Positions 50,817 through 62,462 of a stretch of DNA of 64,000 nt are shown here, one piece after another. Every line of letters starts with the position of its first letter. Positions within the stretch are counted from its first letter, which is position 1. The notes beneath the pieces were generated by a model. It searched no databases. It was not told the DNA's origin and saw only the letters and a list, made by a program, of their open reading frames with translations. The translations under genes and the position numbers were made by a program. Origin of the DNA: Lepidostoma basale (taxonomy: Eukaryota > Arthropoda > Insecta > Trichoptera > Lepidostomatidae); contig JAHDVF020000251.1 in the NCBI GenBank assembly GCA_022606425.2, positions 248,001-312,000 of the forward strand. Reading direction: 5' to 3'.

Positions 50817-53800
50817 ATGTCGGGCCGCGTTCGTAAGCAGTCGGATTGTCCGATTGGAAAACAAGGCCCAATGCGGGCTACCCTACCGGTCTCTTCGTTG
50901 ATGAGGCAGTCAGGGGGTCTTCGGAAGAGCTGCGGGAACAGTCCCACGCTATCTCCGACCAATAATTGGAGGAGAATATCCCCTGACCACGCACTCTCTG
51001 GACAAAGAAGCCCCGGAGCCGTCAATTACAAAGGTACCTAATCGTCTGCAAGTCTAGACCAATGAAATTAATTCTCATGTTTATTACGCTGTCAAAATAT
51101 TTATTGTTACACACGAAAACAAACCGATGATAATTAACAAATGTCAGTTTATACTTAATAAATTTTCTTGTGCTGGTGCCTGTGAATGTTTAATATTGGT
51201 TAATGTATACCTAGGGATGAATAATTACACTATTAATTATTGTGATTTATCGTGCCGAACAGGGAAGATCCGAAATGATACAAATGTGATACGAAGAACA
51301 GCCTCCCTGGATGCCATCCACCAGAGGAGCCACTGGCCCCGAGACTGCTTTTACTTGCACACCGGACTTCTACAGGTGGACAAGGCTACTCAGGTGAGGC
51401 CTCCCCAAAAGTTTATTTATTTATTTATATTTAAATGGTTAAAAAACTAGTTGTAACATTTTTTCATTCATCCCTGAAAATAAATATATTGTTATAATTT
51501 ATACTACTATATCATTCTATACGAGTTGTTTCTGTTGTGGAAGTCAAAGAAATTGTATTTAATGACATCAAATCAATAAAGTGTTGTTTAAATTGTAAGA
51601 TTAGTATTACAGAGCAATTGTTTCTGTTGTCTCAAGAGAAATTTAAACTACAACATTTTACTATTCAAACTTCTACAAATAACAAGTGTGTAATAATTAA
51701 TTATTTCTGCAAACATTAAGTTTCGTCATGAACCCATTACAGTGATTGTGGATGGTGGGTTCTTTCGGTGCATTACTCTCCTCTCTATGCTTGTTATCTC
51801 CTACAAACAGTATATAGGGGCAAAATTTAATATGTCCAGTGCTTTACTGCACTCCATTTCAAGTGCACTTTGCTAGATAACAATTAGATATCTTCCATGT
51901 TCCAACATTTATACATCTGTCTAATAATATTAGGCAAAAATTATTGCCGCTTATTGTAAACTTCTTAAAATTTTCACACCATCTAGATAATTGATTAATA
52001 AAGTAATCACTTTTTAATTGACTACTGTTACAAAAAAATAGTTTTCAAAGAATCCTATGTAATCAAATATTTGTCAGTAATATTTTCTATGTATGACCCA
52101 GTGGCGGTACTCCCATAGAAGCCCAGAAGCCCGGCTTGCATAAGAAATTTTGAATCAAAACCTCTTCTGGCTTACATAGGTTCAACTCTTGTGGCTATTC
52201 CTTTTACGTCTGATGGGAACATTGTTGGAAGGTGATTTGGTGGGTTGTTGGTTTATGCAGGGATTAGGTGATGTCTAGGCCTTCCTAGAGGTCTTACTCT
52301 GGTCGATCTCGATTGTTCTGCTCGATATAAGGGACTGCTGGGTCATCGTACGCATCTTGTTATAATCAGCATAGTAATTTAAAAATAATATATATTTTCA
52401 AGCTCACACAAAGATTATATTAGAATGAAAACTTGTACACAAAAATGATATCAGGTACATTAACACTATGTATGTGAACTAGTCAAAATGAATGGTTTAT
52501 TCAACTGCTAATATTTTATTTACTTTTAATTTAATTAATCTACAATATTGTTTAATCAAATTATCAACTTTTTACTTTGATCAGTTAATAGAGATGTGTA
52601 TATATAAACTCTTGGTGTATCTAGCATTAAGACGGTTATAAGTATTAAGTGATCTGACCAAACTATTTGTATTTTTATGAAAATAGATTTTTTTTAAATG
52701 TATGTGTATTTTCAGTGACTAATTTAAAATATGAAATCAAAACTTTATTTATTTCTTTAATTGTTATTCGTTTCCCTTAGCAGAAGTAAAAAAAAAACGA
52801 CTGGGTTCTGCTGCTATTCTGCCATTATCTGGTGTTTCAATTTATGTTATTAGCTCCTAAACCCTCTCCACAAGTAATTACTTGATTATACTGAGTACCA
52901 AGATGTTTCTACCAAAATGAGTCAAGAATATTTAATAAGTAAATCATCTTTAACTCAAACTAAAAATTTATTATTAATTGCAACAACAACAACAACAACA
53001 AACCATCACGCCGTTTCCCCGCAGGGGTAGGCAGAGAGAATGGACCGCCACACTACTCTATCCTGGCACACCTCTCTAGCTTCCTCCACATTCATACAAT
53101 TGCAATCAAGAAATATCAATTGTAATTTTTTTAAATTTTAGTTCAAAATTGATAGTGAATAAAAATTTAACACCGTAACATCGCAAAACTTGAACCAGCA
53201 TTCTGCCTGTGATCAAATATCTCTGTTTTGAATTGTCTCATTTCTGGAATGTTATAACTTTACACCTTGTTCCAGACTGAGGATGGATCAGGGCGGTGGG
53301 TGAGCACACCCCCAGGGGCTGCAAGTTCGGAGGACAAGCTAGACAGATTGCTGCGGCAACACCGACTGCAGCGCACTTCCCCCCGCAACGCCCCACACTT
53401 AGAGCATGCTTCACAGACCATGAGCCCCGTTTTCTGTGAGTATCCCACAAAAACATTTTTACATAACATAAAATGGGAATCTACCTCACAGGAGGAGCAA
53501 CTCTCTCGAGAACAGACCACATAGGTCTACAATAAGGAAGAAGAAGATAAAATGTTTATTTGGTGATTTAAATTGCAGAATGTTAGGTTAGTTCAAAGAA
53601 GTATTCAAATTTTGACTAACTTTGCTAATCAATTATATATTCATTTTTTTTCTTTAATTTTCATTTGGTTAAATATTTTAACTGCGTTTGTATATTATTA
53701 ATAGAAGATTGTGCATCGCATAGTTTCTTGACTGCTGAGTAATAAGGAATGTCTGCCCAACTGAAGATATTTGGCACTCTTCCCTTTCTGGGATGTACCC

Positions 53801-56800
53801 GTCGTGTTTTAAAATAAACACATATTATATGAAGTGTTTGGATAATAGTCATGTAAATAATCAAGATATTTAAATACCAAATGATTTATAATTTATGTAT
53901 TCTCTAAGGAGCAACATATTAAATGTGTGAGATAATGGTAATTAAGAAGCTTAGAAATGTATCGACCGAAGCAAAGATGGCAGTGCACAATGGATTTCTA
54001 GTACCGACCCTTATGTAAAGAAGTTAAGCTTGGAGTTGGCAGAAGAAGGATAAAAGTAGGACTAATGGCCGTAGAAATAAGGTAACTAAGAAGAATGTGC
54101 GGAAAAACAATGTATGATAGAATATCTAATGATGAAGTAAGAAAGGAATGTAAGGCAGAGGAATGCATCCTAAATAAAATTAAGAAAGGGTTACTAAGAT
54201 GGTTTGGACATATGGAACGAATGGATGAGGGAAGAATGGTTAAAAAGTCATATACAAGAAGTGTGAATGGAAAAAGAAGTCGAGGAAGACATGACATGAC
54301 CAAATGAATCAATTACTGAAAGACGGCCATGTTTGAAGTAGGAACAATCAACGAGCGTGCATGTCACAATGTGTGAATGTAGATCCTCTCTGCCTACCCC
54401 TCAAGGAAACTGCGTGATGGTTAGTCAGTTAGAGACTTTTTAAACTTAAGAGCTCTCAACTTTTATCGAGTCCACAAGTCAAAACTTATGCGTTGCTTTG
54501 GTTAAAAAAAATACTATGATAAATACGACTTTACACAATGATTCCAATAATCCGCGGCTTGAATGGGGTTCTTATATAAAAATGGGAAAAACTCTAATAA
54601 GATTTCCCAACAACAACAAACCATCCCACCGTTTCTCTGCAGGGGTAGGCAGAGAGAATGGACCTAATGGAATACGATCATCCAACTCACTTCACAAACA
54701 TGAAAATGAACTACATGTTTCCTTCTTCAGAGTTTTTTTTTACTAACAATTGTGAAGAAACAATAAGGTGTATTATTGTTTGTTTCCATTTGTTTTTGCA
54801 AAAATTCATAATTCTTTTAATATTTTTCAAATAAATAATAAGTATTTTTAAACAAAAAAACTTTTTTATTTATTATTTTACATATTTAGGACTAGTTTTG
54901 TCTTGTTAGTATATTCTCATATGATAAAATTGTTTAAAAAAATACTCATTTATGATTTTTTTCGTCTAAATTTAAGGGTTGCATTTACACAAAACATTTA
55001 AATCATTAAGTGTGTGTATGACTCGTTGTATGAATGTGGAGGAAGCTAGAGAGGTTTGCCAGAATAGAGTAGTGTGGCGGTCCATTCTCTCTGCCTACCC
55101 CTGCGGGGAAACGGCGTGATGGTTTGTTTGTTTTTTAAATTATTTTAATATAAGAATTCACAATATAATGTATGAGAATATTGAAAAAATATATATTAAG
55201 TACTTGTTTTTTATAGTTTCTGCAATAAAATCCGGAGGAAGTGTCCCATTGCGGGCAGCCCGGAGTTCTGTGGAGGGGCTGAATCAAGAGATAGAGAGGC
55301 TCGTCCTGTGCCCCACGCCACCTCTTCACATAGACAGGCATCGAGATAAGGTGAAGCATTGTTATTCTACTAGTTTTAGCTATATGTCCAGCCCATTGCC
55401 ACTTTAATTTAGCTGTGTGATCTCACTCATATCTGTTATAACCAAATGGTATTATAATTATTATTATCATCCGCAGGTGACACCAGAAGGCCACCGTGCC
55501 CCCTTGGCAGAACTCCTGAGGAGATCAGTCAACACCCAGACTCCCGCGCAACCCGACAGCCAATCCCACAGTGCTCACTCTTCCGGTAATGCCCTTTTAT
55601 ATATCACATAATATTAAGGACACACTTTTTATTTAAGTGTGTTCAAATTCTTATCCAGATGTCATCAAGAAAGAGTACTAGAATATTATGAATACAAAAG
55701 AGAAGAGCAAGAGAGGAATACTTATTTGAAATTTGTTCTGATTTTTGTTGATTGACAGAAGTGCAGAAAACAAAAGCAGAAACTTTTGGTATTGTCAACA
55801 TGCGTGAAAAAAATAATGTACAATGAACCGTAATATACAGTATGTTTTTAAATGGTAAAATATCTTTACTTCCGTGAATATTTCACGGGTTGCAACTAGT
55901 TTGTTTTTAAATATCGTACAAAATGGAAAAAACTACTAGATTATATTTAGTATGAATTGATTCCGCTCAATAGGAATATTTTGAGACCGAAACACTGTTA
56001 ATTGAAGAATTTCAAAAATAGTTTGAAATTTGCTGTCCTGTTTCAGATAATTTAATTGTATCATTTCTTGTCAATTTTCTTCTAAAGTGACCATTTAAAA
56101 TTTGCATAAAAAAAACTTACATTTGTTAAAATTGAACTATGGCAGTTAAATTTATCTCTAATTTTGGCAGCAAATCTAGTCATCAGACGATACAGATTGC
56201 TTATAGTAGGGGTTGAAGACAATCTAACCATTTGTAAACACCAACTAGGTAGTGGTAGTATTGCTGCAGTTCATAGAGAAAAAAAAAAAAAAAAAATTAA
56301 ATAAATGATAATTTTTTTGAAAAATAGTAATCTGAAAGATGTTTCTAGATTTACGTATCTTAATAGTGCTACATTTTTTTGTTTTAAATTTTTGAGTAGA
56401 CAACTAATTACATAAGTAAATAATTTACTTTCGCAATGTAATTTTATGAGTAGCAATAACCGAATCTACTTTGGCATGGCCTTTTCTTTTTTAAATAATT
56501 TTATGTATGTTTCTAAAGAAGTCTAATTTACTACTGTCCTTACCGCCTGTTTATAATCTATCATAAACATAATGGCGATTGCTTATTAAGTTGACTCTTT
56601 TTTATAACTGACTTTATACATAACACAGAAATTAGTTTTACGCGATATTTGAATATATTATTTTGAAATGTTTCTTTATTTAGTAAATAATTTAATGAGC
56701 AGAAACTAACTAACTAACTAACCATCACACCGTCTCCCCGAAAGGGTAGGCAGAAAGAATGGACTGTCACACTTTTACTGATGCGGCACTCCATCCTTCT

Positions 56801-58120
56801 CTTTTCGCTCCGCGGGAGACGCGGTGTGATGGGTTGCGAACCTCATCGCCACGTAATGAGCAGAAAATATATATAAATACGTATATTGTAGAGTGTATTT
56901 GATATATTACAAAAATATATGGATTATTAATTTTAATTTTATGTATATATATTTTAATAATATTACCATTATAAAGCCACTTTATTTCTATTGATTAAAG
57001 CGGTGTAAATCGACTTAGGACATGTAATGAAATAATGGTCTGTTGTGATGGTTCAGGGCCCCCTTCACGGGACTCCCTGTCTGGCAGCTGCTCCCCGGAG
57101 AGGCGCCCCCTATCAGGTCTATAGTCCCACATCGTAGACTTTTTTCTAATACCACCCCTTTAGTTCTGTTTGATGGTCCTAGCATGATAATACAAAACTT
57201 ATTTGTCTCATAGAAAACAAAATTGATATAACATCAAATCTCTTACTTTTTTCACAAATATTTACGAAGATTTCATATATCAAGTTATAATACATTTAAG
57301 AATGAAACTCTACATTGTGTTAGAAAAATATTATAACAATCAAACTGTGAAATTCATAATATAATCATCATTCCGTGACTCACATAGTACATACCTAAAC
57401 TTCACAAATGAATGCATTTTAATTCTGTATAAAAAAAATCGATTCTCCTGGTTTTGAAGAGAAATGAATGTTGTCAAATTTGATACTCCGTTTTCAATTT
57501 CATGTATTTTCCAAATGTCCTTGTCGAACTATTATTGTCTGATAATATTATGTTTACAACTCTTAAGAATTTTGTATTTAGTTGTAAGGCCCAGCATGTA
57601 AATTAGTGCTGTTATAGCATAAGACAGTTTGTGCTGTCTTGAGTAATTAATTATAATACAATTAATTGTGAATTTAATTAATTGTTTACCCCCTTTGATT
57701 ACTTAGATAGTTAAGTTTAAATTTTATTAATGAAATATTTTTATTTTTATTCTAGTGTGAACATAATGCGCTATTTATTTTAGGATTATCTGATGTTTTG
57801 CTAATTTTATTTTCACACCTGTAGTTAGTTTGATATACTAGATATTTTAATATGAAGTGTTAATAAGTGTGTTTGGTCATTGTGCAGGAGGTAGCGTGTG
57901 CTCGTCCCCTGACCCGGACTGCAAGCTGGGCACGTCCCCGCACATCAATAGGTTCCTGGCGCGAGAGCCCCCGGACGGCTGCGAGCGCGTGAGCCTAAAG
58001 AGCACGGAGGGGGGCATGGGCGGGGTGGCTCAACTGTCGCCCATCCGGCCCAGCGAGGGCTTCCAGCTGCGGCCCTCGCAGGGCTCCGCCTTCCAGCCCC
58101 TGCAGCCGCAGGACCCTTAA
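50817..58120 (+). CDS. FAM117/GLCCI1-family protein
   Basis: A conserved animal family including glucocorticoid-induced transcript 1 and FAM117A/B. The molecular role is poorly defined, and the proteins are Ser/Pro-rich and probably disordered. Coding exons: 50817-51033, 51263-51393, 53276-53435, 55217-55350, 55477-55585, 57057-57116 and 57888-58120, all GT-AG with consistent phases, giving 347 residues. Family signatures: IRRTASLDAIHQRSHWPRDC (residues about 82-101) with YLHTGLLQVDKATQ; a small coiled-coil-like stretch; RNAPHLEHASQTMSPV; KSGGSVPLRAARSSVEGLNQ with EIERLV; TPEGHRAPLAELLRRSVNTQ; and near the end LAREPPDGCERVSL and GSAFQPLQ. The start ATG reads MSGRVRKQSDCP. The exon 6 donor (GTCTAT) is weak, so this 60-base exon may be alternatively spliced. 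Which paralogue it equals cannot be decided here. Confidence 0.88.
51445..52100. other. FAM117-like intron 2, left part
   Basis: AT-rich intron with no recognised repeat until the MITE fragment at 52103. Confidence 0.5.
52103..52262. mobile_element. hAT MITE, truncated second copy
   Basis: It starts CAGTGGCGGTACTCCCATAG exactly as the element at 33979 and follows it through GAACATTGTTGGAAGGTGATTT (with small differences). It stops near 52262, where the right arm should begin. The following bases belong to other sequence. It lies in FAM117-like intron 2. Confidence 0.8.
52975..53105 (-). mobile_element. Solo LINE-A tail with (TTG)n
   Basis: Plus strand CAACAACAACAACAACAACA, then CCGCAGGGGTAGGCAGAGAG and CCTCCACATTCATACAA. 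Only the last 110 bp of the family are present. FAM117-like intron 2. Confidence 0.8.
53955..54440 (+). mobile_element. LINE-A 3' fragment in FAM117-like intron 3
   Basis: The plus strand encodes [60 protein letters not shown] and RSRGR. It then frameshifts, and a deletion removes most of the NVEEAREV block before CTCTCTGCCTACCCCTCAAG and a GTTAGTCAGTTAG tail. Confidence 0.8.
54608..54670 (-). mobile_element. Very short solo LINE-A tail
   Basis: Plus strand CAACAACAACAAACCATCCC, then CTCTGCAGGGGTAGGCAGAG and AGAATGGACC. About 60 bp in all. Confidence 0.65.
55005..55135 (+). mobile_element. Solo LINE-A tail with (TTTG)n
   Basis: The plus strand starts GTGTGTATGACTCGTTGTAT and ends GCGGGGAAACGGCGTGATGG then TTTGTTTG. 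It is the same 110-125 bp span as the tail at 52975 but in the opposite orientation. It ends about 80 bp before FAM117-like exon 4. Confidence 0.8.
55586..56700. other. FAM117-like intron 5, AT-rich
   Basis: No recognised element before 56705. A poly(A) run at 56280-56296 is present. Confidence 0.5.
56705..56862 (-). mobile_element. Composite retroelement, copy 4 (3' half only)
   Basis: Plus strand ACTAACTAACTAACCATCAC, GTAGGCAGAAAGAATGGACT, TGCGGCACTCCATCCTTCTC and GGTGTGATGGGTTGCGAACC are the reverse complement of copies 1-3, with a clean (GTTA)n tail. FAM117-like intron 5. Confidence 0.85.
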
Positions 58121-58930
58121 CCAAATGTGTAGACAATTATATTATTATTGTTTCAAATTCCCTGACATTTATTTCGTTAGATCCTTGTTATTATAATGTA
58201 TGTTTAACCGACGACTGTTTGAAATTATAAATTTAAAAATTTTCTACAAAAAATTAAAAAGACTTGGACAAAACCAAAAGTGCCCATTGTAATAAGTTGA
58301 GAATTTTGGCGACGCTCGACAAGGCCGCGTCCTACTCCCCGCGCCGCTGTTTCACTAATAGAATAATGTTCAAATGTTGACTTTTATTTTTGCATTGTTA
58401 TATTCGCTCGTATGTTATAAGTTAGCGAAGGGCAACGGGCGGAGGGCGCCGGCGTCTCAATAACTTTAGATGGTAGACATAGTATTTCTTAATGATTTTG
58501 TGAAACTTATGGGAAAGTTATGTGACACCCCCTGACGAATAGCATAAGTGTATTATTACTGTATGTACAGACATATCCAGAATACAGACTGATTATTAAA
58601 TTACCGGGTTTTATTTTTAATTTTAAAATTGTGAATGACTTACACAAGGGAGCTAAAAAGATCTAAGAGTGGTAAGTACAATATAAATTATATTAACTGT
58701 TAAACTTTAAACGCTGTTATGATATCACAATTTTTTTATTTTTCACCAATAGACTATTTATAAATTATATTTTTAAACTTTACATTAACATTTCTGGTTA
58801 AGATTGAATATGTATTATTTGTGGTTTGTTGATAAAAGATTTATGGTATGTTTGGATGTGACTAAAACTACATTAAAATTTTATTGGATTTTTTTTTTGT
58901 ATATAAATAAAGACATAAAACAAAAAATTA
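58121..58930 (+). terminator. 3'UTR and poly(A) signal of the FAM117-like gene
   Basis: AATAAA at 58906-58911 (TATATAAATAAAGACATAAA) is the best candidate, giving a 3'UTR of about 800 bases. The UTR begins with a GC-rich patch (58300-58460). Confidence 0.6.
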
Positions 58931-59439
58931 TGATACACAGTATGAATCAATGTGGAATATAATTTTGAAAGAAAACAATCTCAATACCCTTTCAAGAAAT
59001 CTATCTCCAACTGCACAAATAAAAATGGCCTGTAAAAAGTTCCATTTTTATGTTTCTATTCATATCATACAAAATTGTTCCGGCATCCACTTCAATTATT
59101 TTATATCCTCTTCTTTATTTCTAACTACTTAATGAGACTACATATATGCAATGGAGAAATGTTAGGAGTTAAAAAATCGCCAAATGTAAAATTAAATCGA
59201 TATCAAAATGAAATAAAATTGGTTTTAAAATATGTATAGATTTGATGATACGTTTATTATATTATCTATGAATTATTTATTATAATCAACAATATTTTGA
59301 GATTTTACATACATCTCAGTAATGAAAATTGAAATTGCAATTATATTTAACCAAAACAAAAATATTCTAATACAAAATGGAATGAAATTAATATTTTGAA
59401 ATTATGTGGAGAGGGCATTTTGACGACTAAAAGAAAGAC

Positions 59440-59471
59440 CAGAAGATGGCAGCGAGCTGCCGAAACCGGTC
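59440..59471 (+). ncRNA. Hammerhead-like motif between convergent genes
   Basis: CAGAAGA - U - GGCAG - CGAG - CUGCC - GAAA - CCGGU - C. Stem II is perfect and stem III (ACCGGU) is self-complementary. The first box has A where the hammerhead core requires U4. It is the same family as the 34401-34532 arms. Confidence 0.4.
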
Positions 59472-59524
59472 GAAGACGAAAATTAATAAGTAGATTTTAC
59501 ACTAAAAATAAACAGAAAAATTCT

Positions 59525-59597
59525 TAATAATTTATTTTTATTTTCATTATTTAAAAGAATAAACTTAAACTAAATTAAACTTTTGCTGGTTTTGACG
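59525..59597 (-). terminator. POLR2D 3'UTR and poly(A) signal
   Basis: On the minus strand AATAAAAATAAATT lies at about 59529-59542, some 55-65 bases after the stop codon. The short 3'UTR is inferred. Confidence 0.55.
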
Positions 59598-61534
59598 TTA
59601 GTATTGGATCCTCTTTTTGGTCTGAATGTCATCCAGCATGATGCGAAGCTCTTCGTCTTCGAACCGTCCCTCCAGCGAAGGCAGCAGAGCTTTGGCCTCT
59701 TCCGCCGCTTCAGGGCACAAGTTTGCTATACTCGCTACCTCGAATTTATGAAGTTTTTTTTGCATCAGTAGGCTGAAAACACATTAAAACTATACTGACT
59801 GTTATTTATTTATTATAACACTTATTTCATTTTACAATTCTTAAACACAATAAAAATGAAATCACATTAAGTTGAAATACAATTAATGTTGCCCTCTTGA
59901 GGGAGGTGATAGATTTCAAGTATCTGGGAACAATCATTTGAAATGACTAGGATAGTGGAAGCTGACATCACCAACAGGATAAATACTGGATGGGCGAAAT
60001 AATGAGTGAATAAAAGAGGGGTAAAAACAAAATTAAGAGAAGGTTCGCAGAAGAGACCCACTGAAAACATTCATAAGTACTCTGCGACAAGCAAATTCTG
60101 ATCCACGTAAAGAGGAAGGTGTACAAGGCGGTGAGTGCGTCCAGTCGACCTAGGGTTTATCAGTGCTGGTTGCTCAAAAAACAACAGCAAGACAAACTGC
60201 ACAGTGCCAAAATGAGGATGCTTAGATGGGGGGGCTGAGCAATGCTGCTCAACCACATCAGGAACACCCACATCCACAAGTGTCATGAGTGAGACTTATC
60301 TCAGATAAATTAGAAGAGAACCATCTGAGATGATACAGCCATGTCATGTGGTGTCCAGTTGACCATATTACACGAAGGATGATGAAAACCGACCAGCAAC
60401 CCAGAGGAGGTGATAGGTCCAAGTTGAGGTGGATGGGACTTATCAACAAGAGTCTCAAAAGAGACTGAGTCCCATCAAACGCTACCCAAGACAGATAGTG
60501 CTTAAGGCGCTTTATGAGAAAAGCTAACCTTAAATAAATGGGTCATAGGTTAGGAAGAAGAGGAAATAATGTGGAATCTGGAAAATTTTCCGAATATGAT
60601 ATATAAGAAATAATATATACAAATACTAAAATGAAATATTCAATATTTAAGTGACAATTATTTTTTCACATTATTCAATAACAAATAATGCATTCGTATA
60701 TAAAAAAACAATTTCAAATAGTTTTCAAAACAGTAATGACCCTTTACAAATAAACAAAAAAAAAAAACATAAAATAAGTAATACACTAATTAGTACTGGC
60801 AAGGTTACCTAAATAAGATTTGGCATTTTTACTGCCTCGGTAACCCGTATGGAGTCTCTTATTCTAAAATTATTTTGTAGATTTTGTTAGGGATATTTAC
60901 TATTGATCCTAGATCCTATATACCTGTGATCTTGTAACATTACAACACCCGAATTCCTCAAAAGAAAATGATATTTTATTGTGTCGTATCTTATTATTTA
61001 AAAACTATCATTAATATGAAAAAAAATTGTCAGGATTATTTAAAGGTCTATGCTGGAAAATTTAATTGAACAATTGCAATTTGATATAAAATGACCTGTG
61101 TGAACAACACCATTATTTTTAAATTAATGTAAATCTTATAATGATATATGCGAAATAAAATATTTGCGTTGATTTAGTTTATATAAATGATAAAACTTAC
61201 TTTCGAACACTCTGGATGGTTTCTTTGTTTTTAAATCTCTTAAAACGATTTGTGTATGTTAACGTCTTCATGAAAACTTCGGAGAACTCTTGTTCGTCTT
61301 CTGCAGATTCGTTTTGAGCTTTTCTATGCTCCAGGAGCATGTGAACTTCAGATATCAATAATGTTTCGGCATTTTCAAATTCTATAACATAACCAATAAA
61401 TTTCTAAATGTGGAAATTGGCAATAGAAAGTTACAAATACATGAACACTAAACAAAAAAAAATTAAAAACCTTTAGGAAACTGCAAATCAGCCGCATCTT
61501 CTTCGACTATTTCAGTTGCATTTGCAGAAGCCAT
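59598..61534 (-). CDS. POLR2D: DNA-directed RNA polymerase II subunit RPB4
   Basis: Rpb4 pairs with Rpb7 to form the stalk of RNA polymerase II, which contacts emerging RNA and initiation factors in the nucleus. Coding exons on the minus strand: 61534-61471, 61381-61201 and 59772-59598, with GT-AG borders and phases 1 and 2, giving 139 residues (family about 140). The start reads [20 protein letters not shown]. Family landmarks: [43 protein letters not shown] and [16 protein letters not shown]. It is convergent with the FAM117-like gene, about 690 bp between the inferred poly(A) signals. Intron 2 (61200-59773) carries LINE debris. Confidence 0.96.
59885..60560 (+). mobile_element. Degenerate LINE RT fragment in POLR2D intron 2
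   Basis: Plus-strand pieces resemble FKYLGTII (GATTTCAAGTATCTGGGAAC), a VYKAV-x-RP-type thumb segment (GTGTACAAGGCGGTGAGTGC), [14 protein letters not shown] near 60200 and HLRWYSHVMW-like residues near 60330. Multiple frameshifts. It runs antisense to POLR2D. Confidence 0.65.
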
Positions 61535-61740
61535 TATAACTCTAAATGGCCGGAATATTTGACAGATAAATCAAAACAATTATGAAAGCGCGTCGAAAAA
61601 CTATTTCACTCGTGTTTTCATTCCGGACTAAACCACAGAAACTGACACATTTGATTTTGTCTATGCAAAAGTTGTCAAAACACGCATAGACAAAAACTGT
61701 TTGATAATTATTGTTGCTTAACATATTTTGTTTTCAGCCA
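61535..61740 (-). promoter_or_regulatory. POLR2D upstream region
   Basis: This is the sequence directly 5' of the POLR2D start codon on the minus strand. A duplicated TCTATGCAAAAGTTGTCAAA / TTTGACAGA-type motif is visible, but no TATA box. It is called promoter only by position. Confidence 0.25.
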
Positions 61741-61809
61741 TATAAAAATACATTTAATTTGTTTGTCCTATATAAAAAAACTTTTCATGTAACTATATTG
61801 AAATATTAT

Positions 61810-62100
61810 TCTTCTTATTCCTTGCTGTAGACCTATGTGATGAGTTTTCCAGAGGGTTGCGCCTCCTGTGAGGTGGATTTCCAGTTATCCTTCCATCTTT
61901 GAGGAGGTCTTCCACGAGGATACCAATATAGGGGAGTCTGGTGGCGTCCATTCTTTAGACATGATCAATGCCGTCTCGAAAATGACGTGATGTCAAGATG
62001 GTATTGATATGACCGTACTAGTCTCTCCTTCGCCGTCTACTCCATCTTAGAATATCCTCAGCGTCACAAATATCTCTCTTATTCTGGTGTTCTACAAGCG
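61810..62100 (-). mobile_element. LINE 3'-end fragment
   Basis: Plus strand CCAGAGGGTTGCGCCTCCTG, then GGAGGTCTTCCACGAGGATA (Gly-Arg-Pro-Pro coding sense on minus). The related segment at 11560-11800 has the same order. Confidence 0.5.
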
Positions 62101-62394
62101 ATCGATTAATATATTAGAAATATACAATAAAATAAATGAAAATTGATATAAATATGACCAGACGAAAACATTGAGCTCCCAAAACTGATTGAAACTTAAA
62201 ACATGTGGAAAAAACGTAAGAATACATATTATTAATGTTATTACGAGTATTTAAAATAATGGAAAATGTGATTTAATTTTTTCCTACCGAAAGTAAATTT
62301 GATCCAAAATAATTGTATACTCATACTACAATAAGTATATTGGAGGATAACTAATATTGTTGTTTGATAATAATACTCTGCACATATGCTAATG

Positions 62395-62462
62395 TCTTCT
62401 TCTTCTTTCTTACTGTATTTGTGATTATTTTTCCAGAGGGTTGCGCCTCCTGTTAGTGTCAT
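62395..62462 (-). mobile_element. Short copy of the same LINE tail
   Basis: Plus strand TCTTCTTCTTCTTTCTTACT, then CCAGAGGGTTGCGCCTCCTG, as at 61848. Only the last 65 bp remain. Confidence 0.55.

Noticed and set aside
50515..50871. 118-codon minus-strand frame at the FAM117-like promoter
   Set aside because: It overlaps the first coding exon antisense and the 5'UTR, shows no domain, and codon use does not support it. A weak K/W-rich resemblance to an HMG-type helix was judged accidental.
7921..55135. LINE-A open frames as host genes
   Set aside because: The same C-terminal tail recurs about 17 times in both orientations with frameshifts and simple-repeat tails, so these are retroelement ends.
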